Assembly (NCBI GenBank): GCA_031276055.1
Contig: JAISNW010000058.1
Location: forward strand, 1-7,419
Length of the DNA stretch: 7,419 nt
Source: Deferribacteraceae bacterium
GTDB taxonomy: Bacteria; Chrysiogenota; Deferribacteres; Deferribacterales; JAISNW01
Direction of reading: 5' to 3'
In this document: positions 1-6,626 of the stretch, in pieces
How the letters are laid out: each line of letters opens with the position of its first letter
How positions within the stretch are numbered: position 1 is the stretch's first letter
Made by a program: the position numbers and the translations under genes
The notes under the pieces: generated by a model
Seen by the model: only the letters and a program-made list of their open reading frames with translations
Database searches by the model: none
Told to the model about the DNA's origin: nothing

Positions 1-2
1 GA

Positions 3-1514
3 TACCGCCCCCTTGCCTACCTTTACCTCCCATTTGCCATAATATTTCTTAACTTTTCCATCCCTCTTGCCTTAGCGGGTGAATGGGTAAACGCTATATG
101 GGCTCTTGAAGGCGCAATGCTTACAGTTGTGGGGTGGCAGCAAAAAAACCGCTTTTTCCGTTTCTTCGGGCTCATCTTAATATTCGGCGCATTTGGGTAC
201 GCACCGGATGTTGACTATTTCAGCACAGTGTTCTTAAACAGCGCCTTTGTTTGCAGATTGCTTACAGCCGCGGCTATGTTGATAGCGGCGGGCGTTTTCC
301 GTTTACAAGATAATTGGGAAAAAAAGTTTCTCTCCTATATCGTTCTAATTATAGGGACAGTCCTATGGTATTCTTGGCTTATCTCTGAGGCTGCAAACAA
401 TTCAAATGAGCTATACATTAGGTTATTCTACCTTATTATATTCTCTATAAGCGGGCTTATCTACGCTTTAGGCGGCAAAAAGCTAAACTGGTTTCTTCCG
501 CAGGTGTTGGCGTTTTCCCCTGTAATTGCGGCGGTCATCCTCTCTCCAAAGCTCTTCTGGGTGCAAGTGGAGGATTATTATTGGGCGGGGTGGCTTATAT
601 TTATTCTAGTTCAAGCCGCCCTAATGTATATCTATAGGGATAAAGCTATAAATAAGCGGATGCTCATTACGCACGCTGTATCCCTCTTTTTTGCGGTATC
701 TTTTCTCGGAGAACTCTTAAATTACGGTTTTGATAAGCTCTTAAATTTTAAGGAGGGGGAGATTATCTTTACCCACGATATCCTCCTTGCCGCAACCTTT
801 GCCGTAAGCATTATAGCGCTGCTTAGATTTAACCGCCGCCATATATCACTTTTCGGGCGGGAGATCCATTTTGATGCGGGGGTTATGAAAGACGCCCTCC
901 CCATTTGGAAGGTATACGGATGCGGATTTATAGCGATATATATGGTATATTTCCTCTTTATACTCGGCGGTTCTGTCTATCAGGCGTATATAAATGGAGA
1001 GTATATAATAACCCTCCCTCTGCTGAACACCGCAGACGGTGCGTCACTTCTTATGGTTATAGCTATCCTCTTTTATTTTGCGTGGTTGTTTAAGAATAGA
1101 AAGCCGCCGATAAAATTACAAGGTGCATTAAAATGGGTTCGGGGGCTTGCGGTGTTCTTCTGGGTAAACGCTCTTTTGGGGAGAGCGGTTTTCTACCTAT
1201 CAGATGGTTCTAAATACTCGCTGTCATGGCTTATGAACTCAGCAGCCTATCAATTTGCCATTGCGGTGTTTTGGGGGTTGGCGGGTTTTGCGTTTATAGC
1301 CTACGGTTTTAAGAAGTTCCGCAAAACCTACTGGACAATAGGGGTGGTTCTGCTTGTGGTGGATACCTTAAAGCTATTTTTGATAGACCTTTCAAGTGTT
1401 GATACTTTGCAGAGAATCCTATCATTTTTAGGAGTTGGGCTTATCTTCATCGCTATCGGCTATTTCTTCCCACTGCCTAGAAAATTGACGGAGCAAGACG
1501 GTAAGGAGGGCTAG
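3..1514 (+). CDS. DUF2339 family polytopic membrane protein (5' partial)
   Basis: The frame is open from the left edge (first full codon at base 3) through an internal ATG at 117 to TAG at 1512-1514, so 503 residues of a larger protein are visible and the true start lies outside the window. The visible part is almost entirely hydrophobic, with roughly 15-16 predicted membrane-spanning segments joined by short charged loops. Two stretches resemble the DUF2339 (predicted membrane protein) family. One is the WALEGAML segment just before and across base 117, followed by VGWQQKNRFFRFFG. The other is the C-terminal signature with DTLKLFLIDLSS, then an RILSFLGVG segment and a final IGYFFPLP helix. 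The cytoplasmic tail is short and charged (KLTEQDGKEG). The family has no established biochemical function; a role in the inner membrane or envelope is inference. The gene converges on the tRNA methyltransferase gene and shares its stop tetranucleotide. The ATG at 117 should not be taken as the start, because homology continues upstream of it. Confidence 0.85.
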   Translation, partial: YRPLAYLYLPFAIIFLNFSIPLALAGEWVNAIWALEGAMLTVVGWQQKNRFFRFFGLILIFGAFGYAPDVDYFSTVFLNSAFVCRLLTAAAMLIAAGVFRLQDNWEKKFLSYIVLIIGTVLWYSWLISEAANNSNELYIRLFYLIIFSISGLIYALGGKKLNWFLPQVLAFSPVIAAVILSPKLFWVQVEDYYWAGWLIFILVQAALMYIYRDKAINKRMLITHAVSLFFAVSFLGELLNYGFDKLLNFKEGEIIFTHDILLAATFAVSIIALLRFNRRHISLFGREIHFDAGVMKDALPIWKVYGCGFIAIYMVYFLFILGGSVYQAYINGEYIITLPLLNTADGASLLMVIAILFYFAWLFKNRKPPIKLQGALKWVRGLAVFFWVNALLGRAVFYLSDGSKYSLSWLMNSAAYQFAIAVFWGLAGFAFIAYGFKKFRKTYWTIGVVLLVVDTLKLFLIDLSSVDTLQRILSFLGVGLIFIAIGYFFPLPRKLTEQDGKEG

Positions 1515-2227
1515 CTCCAATCCCCTTGTAGAATTAGGTTGTAGGGGCAAGTCTCGTCAGGATTGTTCTTATCAGGAGGCCATAGCGGAGGCAATATTTT
1601 CAGCCCCGCTTTGCCCCCATAAACGTTCTCCAAAAAGAATAGTTTTCCCCCTTTTCGATCAGATGAGTAGAGCAGCTGCAGACGTTTTGGCTCTAAATTA
1701 TATTTACGAGATACAGCCAAAGCATCTGTAAGACGTTCTGCAACCCCTGAAAAGGCAAGTTTACCCCCAAACCTAAGGTTCTTAAATGCAAAGGCGAATA
1801 TATCTTCAAGGCTTAGATCATCATCAAATCTTGCTGAACGTTTTGCGGCATCCTCACTTATAAAACCGCTCTTGCTCTTTCTATAAGGGGGGTTGGCTAT
1901 GATGAAATCTATCAAGACATTAGGTTTATAACCCCTTATATCAGCGTGTATAGGGGCAATCACCTGTTTTAAGCCGTTTAATTCAACCGTTTCAAGAAGG
2001 TGGGAGTATAACCCCTCTTGCAGCTCAACGCTTATAATCTTACGAACTCCCTTTAGCTTAGCAAGCAGAACCGAGACAACGCCGCTGCCTGCTCCTATTT
2101 CCAGAAGCGCATCTTTGCGTTTAACCGATGCAAACCATGCCAAAATGCACGAATCAAGCCCAAAACGAAAACCTTTATCGGGCTGGGAAATGCATATATC
2201 GTTTCGAATGATCCTATCAAAACTCAT
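1511..2227 (-). CDS. trmN6: TrmN6-like tRNA1(Val) adenine-N6 methyltransferase
   Basis: This is a 238-residue class I SAM-dependent methyltransferase. The SAM-binding motif I (LLEIGAGSGVVSVLLA) is at residues 41-56, an acidic SVEL at the end of strand 2 is at 66-69, and the N6-adenine catalytic motif NPPY followed by RKSKSG is at 112-121. The opening PDKGFRFGLDSCILAWFA (residues 16-33) matches the start of the YfiC/TrmN6 family, which methylates N6 of A37 in tRNA1(Val). It acts in the cytoplasm. Some members are annotated only as N6-adenine methyltransferases, so the exact substrate is inferred. It is the last gene of the paaK-ACT-trmN6 group and begins 11 nt after the ACT gene stop. No good Shine-Dalgarno precedes the ATG, so reinitiation by ribosomes finishing the ACT gene is likely. 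Its TAG stop is the reverse of the CTAG that also ends the DUF2339 gene. Confidence 0.85.
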   Translation of the reverse strand: MSFDRIIRNDICISQPDKGFRFGLDSCILAWFASVKRKDALLEIGAGSGVVSVLLAKLKGVRKIISVELQEGLYSHLLETVELNGLKQVIAPIHADIRGYKPNVLIDFIIANPPYRKSKSGFISEDAAKRSARFDDDLSLEDIFAFAFKNLRFGGKLAFSGVAERLTDALAVSRKYNLEPKRLQLLYSSDRKGGKLFFLENVYGGKAGLKILPPLWPPDKNNPDETCPYNLILQGDWS

Positions 2228-2238
2228 TCACTTAGGGG

Positions 2239-2661
2239 CTAGAGCAGGTCGTTTTCCTGCAGCAGCTCTATCCCCGCCGAATTAAGAGCCTCTGCTGCAG
2301 CTTCTGTATTATTAAAACGAAATACCAATGTGGCGCTCTCCCCGCCGCCCGCGAAAGCATACATATATTCAATATTAATACTATTTATGTTTATGATCTC
2401 TAGTAAAGCCGCCAATCCACCTGCAACATCAGGTATTGAAACGACTATGACTTCATTTTTCCCTACTGTGAAGCCGTTCGTTTTCAGCACGGAATAAGCC
2501 TTGTCAGGATCGCTTACTATAAGGCGGATAACGCCAAAATCTGTGGTGTCTGCCAGATATAATGCTTTTAAGTTGATCCCATTCTCCCCAAGAAGTTTGC
2601 TCACCTCAAATAACCTGCCGTGTTTATTCTCAACAAAGATCGATATTTGGCGGATATTCAT
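2239..2661 (-). CDS. Tandem ACT-domain protein (paaK-linked)
   Basis: This is a 140-residue cytoplasmic protein made of two ACT repeats. The first is at residues 1-65 (IRQISIFVENKHGRLFEVSK, with NGINLKALYLAD). The second is at about 70-140 (VSIPDVAGGLAALLEII, with INIEYMYAFAGG). There is no catalytic domain, so it is a stand-alone ACT protein. ACT domains usually bind amino acids as allosteric sensors. This type is commonly encoded next to phenylacetate-CoA ligase, and often near indolepyruvate:ferredoxin oxidoreductase, so sensing an aromatic amino acid or modulating the ligase is a reasonable inference. I chose ATG at 2661 because AGGAGG at 2668-2673 lies 6 nt upstream. A longer reading from TTG at 2676 would encode the Shine-Dalgarno itself as Arg-Arg and is probably wrong. 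The gap to paaK is 18 nt, which indicates cotranscription. Confidence 0.85.
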   Translation of the reverse strand: MNIRQISIFVENKHGRLFEVSKLLGENGINLKALYLADTTDFGVIRLIVSDPDKAYSVLKTNGFTVGKNEVIVVSIPDVAGGLAALLEIININSINIEYMYAFAGGGESATLVFRFNNTEAAAEALNSAGIELLQENDLL

Positions 2662-2667
2662 TTCATA

Positions 2668-2673
2668 CCTCCT
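2668..2673 (-). promoter_or_regulatory. Ribosome binding site deciding the ACT gene start
   Basis: A perfect AGGAGG on the - strand sits 6 nt before ATG 2661-2659. It fixes the start of the ACT-domain gene and excludes the TTG at 2676, which would place this site inside the coding sequence. Confidence 0.8.
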
Positions 2674-2679
2674 CAAAAG

Positions 2680-3990
2680 TTAAACAAATCTCTCCCGTTT
2701 GTCTATAACCCGTTGCGCCTTGCCTTCACTGCGGTGGATAGTTTTAGGTTCTACAAGGCGGACTTTAGCGGTGATCCCAACATTGCTCTTAATGCTCTTT
2801 TCAAGGAGTTCCTCTCTTTGTTGGAGCTTTCTTATTTCATCGGTCACAAAGAGATCCTCTGCAACCTCCACAAGCACTTCAACAGTATCCAAAGCGCCTT
2901 TTTTATCAACCACAATCTGATAATAAGGCAGCAGTCCGCTATTTGCCAAAAGCACTTCCTCAATCTGGCTGGGGAAAACATTGACGCCCCTTATTATGAG
3001 CATATCATCGGTTCGCCCGAACACCTTATTCATCTTTATAAGGGTTCTCCCGCATGAACATGGGGAGGAGTCTATAGAACTTATATCTCGGGTGCGGAAA
3101 CGGATTAATGGAATCGCCTCTTTGGTGATGGTTGTGAAAACAAGCTCCCCTTTTTCTCCCGCGGGGAGAACCTCAGATGTATCTGGGTCTATCACTTCAG
3201 GATAGAAGTGATCTTCATTTACATGCAGCCCTCTTTGCGCTTGAGGACATTCAAAGGAGACGCCAGGTCCGATAATTTCAGAAAGGCCGTAAATATCCGT
3301 AGCGGTCATCCCCCACCCCTCCTCGATCTCCCTCCTCATCTGAACGCTCCACGGTTCAGCCCCAAAAAGCCCCGCTCTAACAGGGAGTTTTCTAAGATCA
3401 ACCCCTTCATCCCGTGCGGCGTCAAGGAGGCTTGCAGCGTATGAAGGGGTGCAGCATATCCCGGTGCAGCCGAAATCTTTTAAGAACATAATCTGCCTTT
3501 TAGAGTTCCCGCCGGACACAGGAACAACTGAAGCCCCGATCTTCTCTATACCATAATGCGCCCCGAGCCCTCCTGTAAAAAGGCCGTAACCAAATGCGTT
3601 CTGAATAATATCTCTATGGGTAAGGCCGGCGGCGGTAAAGCTGCGCGCCATAGTTTCCGCCCATATATCAACATCCACCCTAGTATAGCCCACCACGGTA
3701 GGTTTTCCTGTAGTGCCGCTGGACGCATGAATTCGAACTACATCATCAAGAGAGGAAGAAAACATCTTATAAGGGTAGTTGTCTCTAAGATCATCTTTGG
3801 TGGTAAACGGAAGACGGCGTATATCGTCAAGAGATTTTATATCTGAAGGCTTCACCTTCAGTTCATCAAACTTCCGCCTATAGAACTCCACATTGTTGTA
3901 AACAAGCTCTGCTAGTTTTTGCAGCCTTGATAGCTGCAATTTCGCCATATCTTCACGGGGCAAAGTTTCATAAGCGGGGTCCCAATACAT
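2680..3990 (-). CDS. paaK: Phenylacetate-CoA ligase (AMP-forming, PaaK family)
   Basis: This 436-residue cytoplasmic adenylate-forming enzyme activates an arylacetate with ATP and CoA to the arylacetyl-CoA, AMP and PPi. It covers the whole PaaK family length. The phosphate-binding loop SSGTTGKPT is at 90-98 and [17 protein letters not shown] at 232-248. An IRFRTRD adenylate-contact segment is at about 296-302, CSCGR at 311-315, the hinge region [20 protein letters not shown] at 325-344, and the catalytic lysine in SEGKAQRV is K424. The start is ATG 3990, preceded by GGAGG with 5-nt spacing. It opens with [14 protein letters not shown], a usual PaaK N-terminus. The frame runs on to an ATG at 4068, but those 26 extra residues do not look like the family and come from the intergenic hairpin. 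With the ACT neighbour and no aerobic paa genes in sight, the likely substrates are phenylacetate or indoleacetate from aromatic amino acid breakdown, though the specificity is inferred. Confidence 0.92.
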   Translation of the reverse strand: MYWDPAYETLPREDMAKLQLSRLQKLAELVYNNVEFYRRKFDELKVKPSDIKSLDDIRRLPFTTKDDLRDNYPYKMFSSSLDDVVRIHASSGTTGKPTVVGYTRVDVDIWAETMARSFTAAGLTHRDIIQNAFGYGLFTGGLGAHYGIEKIGASVVPVSGGNSKRQIMFLKDFGCTGICCTPSYAASLLDAARDEGVDLRKLPVRAGLFGAEPWSVQMRREIEEGWGMTATDIYGLSEIIGPGVSFECPQAQRGLHVNEDHFYPEVIDPDTSEVLPAGEKGELVFTTITKEAIPLIRFRTRDISSIDSSPCSCGRTLIKMNKVFGRTDDMLIIRGVNVFPSQIEEVLLANSGLLPYYQIVVDKKGALDTVEVLVEVAEDLFVTDEIRKLQQREELLEKSIKSNVGITAKVRLVEPKTIHRSEGKAQRVIDKRERFV

Positions 3991-3995
3991 TAGAT

Positions 3996-4000
3996 CCTCC
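3996..4000 (-). promoter_or_regulatory. Ribosome binding site deciding the paaK start
   Basis: GGAGG on the - strand lies 5 nt upstream of ATG 3990-3988. It supports that ATG over the in-frame ATG at 4068, which has no comparable site and lies within a hairpin. Confidence 0.75.
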
Positions 4001-4006
4001 AATCTG

Positions 4007-4034
4007 TTTATACAACGTTTTAATGATATAACAA
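4007..4034 (-). promoter_or_regulatory. Candidate sigma-70-type promoter for paaK-ACT-trmN6
   Basis: On the - strand, TTGTTA (4034-4029, 4 of 6 matches to TTGACA) and TATAAA (4012-4007, 5 of 6 matches to TATAAT) are separated by 16 nt. The stretch is A+T-rich compared with the flanking genes. The -10 box ends 16 nt before the paaK ATG, so transcripts would carry a very short leader with the ribosome site near the 5' end, which lowers confidence. A TATATC further upstream (4030-4025) is an alternative -10. The call is from base matches and position only. Confidence 0.3.
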
Positions 4035-4043
4035 AGGATTTAG

Positions 4044-4080
4044 AAAGTAAAATAAAACCTTGCCGCAATGCTGCTTGCGG
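4044..4080 (-). terminator. Weak intrinsic-terminator-like hairpin after tmk
   Basis: After the tmk stop, the - strand carries a 6-bp perfect inverted repeat, CCGCAA (4080-4075) and TTGCGG (4068-4063), around a GCAGCA loop. It is followed after 5 nt by a T-rich run (TTTTATTTTACTTT, 4057-4044). The stem is short and the T-run is offset and interrupted, so termination may be partial. Its place between tmk and the candidate paaK promoter supports a boundary between two transcription units. Confidence 0.4.
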
Positions 4081-4102
4081 GCGGGATAATTAGGAGGAGA
4101 AT

Positions 4103-4753
4103 TTATAAAAACCGCTCTCTTACAGCGTCTATTATCTGTTCAGATACTTCTTCTATAGTCTGGGCGGCGTTTATGATGATTGTTTCGCCGTATTGGCGGT
4201 TTGCAGCGTATTCAAGGAAACCTTCCCTAGTCTTCTGAAAAAAGGAGCTTTTTTCGCTTTCAAAACGTCCTTCCGCTATCTCTTTCCCCTCTGCTTTAAG
4301 CCTTAATAGAGAGCGCTGCACAGCGCTTTCTGCCTCTAAATCTAAAATAATTGTGAGATCAGGATACTGTTTTATCGTATAAGGGAGAACTGCCTCAAAC
4401 AATCCTATCGGAGCGGAGCGTCCGCGCACCTGATATGCCCATGTGGATGATAGGAATCTATCTGATATAACCCAGAAACCCAACTCTAAAAGGCTCGCCA
4501 CCTTAACCTGATGTTCTGCACGGTCTGCACTGAATAGGAGAAGTTCCGTCTCTTTTGAGATGGAAGTTTGGCTGTTTAAGAGTATCTCTCGTATCCGCCT
4601 ACCGGCCTCGGTCCCCCCTGGTTCAAAACCAACTGCAGCTTTAACCCCGCTTTTTATCAGATATTCAGCAAGCAAGGTGCACTGAGTGGTTTTGCCTGTG
4701 CCGTCCAACCCGTCTAGAACTATAAAACGCGGCTTAACCGCAGCTTGTTTCAT
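4103..4753 (-). CDS. tmk: Thymidylate kinase (dTMP kinase)
   Basis: This 216-residue cytoplasmic P-loop kinase phosphorylates dTMP to dTDP with ATP, and its length is normal for the bacterial family. The Walker A GLDGTGKTT is at 15-23, the EPGGT segment at 44-48 with the following conserved RRIREILL at 52-59, and LLFSADRAEHQ at 72-82. The DRF..S..AYQ motif is at 98-108, YPDLTIILDLE at 130-140, and the LID segment ending in GRFESE at 162-167. Two positions differ from the usual consensus. TREPGG is GFEPGG here (Phe43 for Arg), and LDRFE is EGRFE (Gly162 for Asp). The rest of the fold looks intact. The ATG at 4753 lies inside the last codons of the MOSC-MogA gene with a 20-nt overlap and only a poor ribosome site (AGGG, 3 nt or so away), so translation is probably coupled. 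It is followed by paaK rather than the holB gene often seen after tmk. Confidence 0.9.
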   Translation of the reverse strand: MKQAAVKPRFIVLDGLDGTGKTTQCTLLAEYLIKSGVKAAVGFEPGGTEAGRRIREILLNSQTSISKETELLLFSADRAEHQVKVASLLELGFWVISDRFLSSTWAYQVRGRSAPIGLFEAVLPYTIKQYPDLTIILDLEAESAVQRSLLRLKAEGKEIAEGRFESEKSSFFQKTREGFLEYAANRQYGETIIINAAQTIEEVSEQIIDAVRERFL

Positions 4754-5681
4754 CGCCCTGCGCTTTCTTTATAGTGTGCTCCACCGCGCCGAGCACAGCC
4801 TCTAGATTCTCCAATGCAGCTTTAGGACTGCCTGGCACGCTTATTATAAGAGATGAACCGCGTAAACCGCATACAGCCCTTGATATGATAGCATTTATAG
4901 TTTTTTCGCGGCTTTTTGCGCGCATAGCCTCTTCATAGCCAGGTAAACGCCGCGTTATAACATTTAATAACGCTTCTGGGGCTATATCTCTAGGGGAAGC
5001 TCCTGTTGAGCCGTTAGTTATGATAAGATCGAGTTTTTGAATATCGCAAAAATCTGTTAAAATCAGCTCCAACCGTTTTTCTTCATCGGGAACAAGCTCC
5101 TTTCTAACATATGATATTGCAAGATTCTCCTTGAGATAACGTTCTATAGCCGGTCCTGTCTCATCGGGGTATACTCCGTGGCACGCTCTATCGCTAAGAG
5201 TGATAAGCCCAACAGAAAAACCCTTTTTGGCAACTGTCTCTACAGGAGAACCTACCCTTATCTCTCCGCCTTTGAGCACCTCAGCAAAGATACCCTCTCT
5301 AGGCATTACGCAATCTCCAGAGAGCTTATATATAGAGCAGCGCGCATGGCAGACTTTGCCTATCTGAGAGACCACAAGCTCCACGCCGGTATCTAGCAAG
5401 ATATGCTCCCCCACCTTCGCATTGGGGATGTCAACCCCCCAAGTTGTGATATTCTCTGCAAAAGCCCCCCCTGATACATCAACCCCTTTGGCGCGGATCT
5501 TATCTATGCTTTCCTGCGCTAAGAGGCTTACCTGCCTATGCCAATCGCCCGCGTGGGCATCGCCGTCTAAACCGTGCGCCGTTACGAGCTTTGCTTGCGT
5601 TACATTGGTTTTAGGAACCCCTTTTTTATTGCTTATGGAGATATAATTTATCTTTCCGTTGTTTGTTTCGCCCTTTTTCAT
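4734..5681 (-). CDS. MOSC domain-MogA/MoaB fusion protein (molybdenum cofactor)
   Basis: This is a 315-residue two-domain cytoplasmic protein. Residues about 10-150 form a MOSC domain, with GLDGDAHAG at 37-45, WHRQVSLLAQESID at 47-60, FAENITTWGVD at 74-84, and a cysteine cluster C111, C115 and C124 around GKVCHARC. MOSC domains are linked to molybdenum-cofactor sulfur carriage. Residues about 154-315 form a MogA/MoaB adenylyltransferase domain, which activates molybdopterin with ATP before metal insertion. It includes LITLSDRACHGVYPDE at 159-174, VPDEE at 197-201, TNGSTGASPRD at 222-232, PGYEEAMR at 247-254 and VPGSPKAALENL at 282-293. D199 and D232 align with the two catalytic aspartates of E. 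coli MogA (D49 and D82). The usual GGTG is GSTG here (Ser225). GAGGG 7 nt before the ATG supports the start. The gene lies 30 nt after argF and overlaps tmk by 20 nt. Related fusions exist in anaerobes, where the C-terminal domain is often labelled MoaB. Confidence 0.88.
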   Translation of the reverse strand: MKKGETNNGKINYISISNKKGVPKTNVTQAKLVTAHGLDGDAHAGDWHRQVSLLAQESIDKIRAKGVDVSGGAFAENITTWGVDIPNAKVGEHILLDTGVELVVSQIGKVCHARCSIYKLSGDCVMPREGIFAEVLKGGEIRVGSPVETVAKKGFSVGLITLSDRACHGVYPDETGPAIERYLKENLAISYVRKELVPDEEKRLELILTDFCDIQKLDLIITNGSTGASPRDIAPEALLNVITRRLPGYEEAMRAKSREKTINAIISRAVCGLRGSSLIISVPGSPKAALENLEAVLGAVEHTIKKAQGDETSCG

Positions 5682-5688
5682 AACGTTA

Positions 5689-5693
5689 CCCTC
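5689..5693 (-). promoter_or_regulatory. Ribosome binding site of the MOSC-MogA gene
   Basis: GAGGG on the - strand lies 7 nt before ATG 5681-5679, within the 30-nt gap after argF. No terminator or promoter is visible in that gap, so readthrough from argF is expected. Confidence 0.6.
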
Positions 5694-5711
5694 ATATAGC
5701 TCCGTTCATGT

Positions 5712-6626
5712 TTATAAAAACAGCTTAGACATAATCGCCTTCTGAACGTGAAGGCGGTTTTCAGCCTCGTCAAAGACCGCAGAAGCCTCTGATTCAAAGA
5801 TATCTTCAGTCACCTCTTCGCCGATATGGGCAGGGAGGCAGTGCATAAAGATAGCGTGGGGTGCAGCTATCGCCATGAGAGCCCTATTTACCTGAAACGG
5901 TTCAAGAAAACTCTTTTTCCGCTCCGCTTCGGCTTCCTGCCCCATACTTGCCCAAACATCTGTGGTTATAACATCAGCGTTAGATGCTGCACCCTTAGCA
6001 TCTGTTGTGTACTCTATCCTGCCGCCGCTCTTTTTTGCCTCGTCCATAGCGCTGTTTAATATATCTCTGCTAGGAGCGCATTCAGCGGGGGATGCGATGG
6101 CAAGGTTAAAACCAAAACGAGCGGCGGCATTAGCCCAAGAGTGCGCTATATTGTTTCCATCGCCTATGTATGCAACTTTAACCCCCTTGAACTTGCCGAA
6201 CCGTTCGTAGAAGGTGAGCACATCCGCCATAATCTGGCAAGGGTGGTGCGTGTCTGTAAGGGCGTTTATTACAGGGACAGTTGAGTAGTCTGCCAATTCC
6301 AAAAGCCGTGAATGTTCATAGGTGCGCAATGTTATCCCCTGCACATAACGGGAGAGCACGCGCGCTGTGTCTTTAATAGGCTCGCCCCTTCCTAGCTGCA
6401 TATCCCCTTTTGATAAAAAGAGCGGATGCCCTCCGAGCTCTTTCACCCCCACCTCAAAAGAAACTCTAGTTCGGGTGGAAGATTTTTCAAAGATGAGGGC
6501 GATGCTTTTACCTGCAAGAGGGGTTCTCACTGATGTAAACCGCTCTTTCTTTAATGCGGCGGCTAAATTTATAATCTCCTCTAACTCTTCACTTTCAGCG
6601 TCTAGGATGGTAAGGAAGTTTTTCAC
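5712..6626 (-). CDS. argF: Ornithine carbamoyltransferase
   Basis: This 304-residue cytoplasmic enzyme makes citrulline from ornithine and carbamoyl phosphate in arginine synthesis. The carbamoyl-phosphate loop SSTRTR is at 49-54, HPCQ at 128-131, and DVWASMGQE, the ornithine loop with the SMG motif, at 223-231. HCLPAH, with its catalytic cysteine C263, is at 262-267, and NRLHVQKA, with the carbamoyl-phosphate-binding Arg291, is at 290-297. The length is typical for the anabolic form. Ile268 follows HCLPAH where Arg is common, but the position varies within the family. Translation starts at GTG 6626, supported by GGAGGG 7 nt upstream. That GTG overlaps the argD stop as GTGA, so the two arginine genes are translationally coupled. 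The catabolic arcB reading is less likely because the gene sits directly behind argD and no arc genes are seen. Confidence 0.95.
   Translation of the reverse strand: MKNFLTILDAESEELEEIINLAAALKKERFTSVRTPLAGKSIALIFEKSSTRTRVSFEVGVKELGGHPLFLSKGDMQLGRGEPIKDTARVLSRYVQGITLRTYEHSRLLELADYSTVPVINALTDTHHPCQIMADVLTFYERFGKFKGVKVAYIGDGNNIAHSWANAAARFGFNLAIASPAECAPSRDILNSAMDEAKKSGGRIEYTTDAKGAASNADVITTDVWASMGQEAEAERKKSFLEPFQVNRALMAIAAPHAIFMHCLPAHIGEEVTEDIFESEASAVFDEAENRLHVQKAIMSKLFL

Noticed and set aside
117..119. ATG at 117 as the start of the DUF2339 gene
   Set aside because: The frame stays open to the window edge, and the preceding 38 residues continue the family pattern, including a membrane helix and the WALEGA segment.
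1503..1510. Strong Shine-Dalgarno-like AAGGAGGG on the + strand at the end of the DUF2339 gene
   Set aside because: No usable start codon with an open frame follows on the + strand. The bases encode the terminal Lys-Glu-Gly.
2620..3057. A 145-codon + strand open frame, antisense to the ACT and paaK genes
   Set aside because: It lies opposite two clearly recognised genes and its product has no recognisable domain. It is explained as a shadow of the paaK codon pattern.
3208..3846. Further + strand open frames opposite paaK (78 and 96 codons)
   Set aside because: There is no family resemblance and the composition is low-complexity and basic. The opposite strand encodes conserved PaaK motifs.
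3991..4068. 26-residue N-terminal extension of PaaK from ATG 4068
   Set aside because: It lacks a ribosome site, lies in the hairpin and A+T-rich gap, and does not resemble the family N-terminus. ATG 3990 has GGAGG at good spacing.
5820..5840. Ile268 after HCLPAH in ArgF as a possible defect
   Set aside because: The residue after this motif varies among ornithine carbamoyltransferases. The catalytic Cys and the carbamoyl-phosphate-binding residues are all present.
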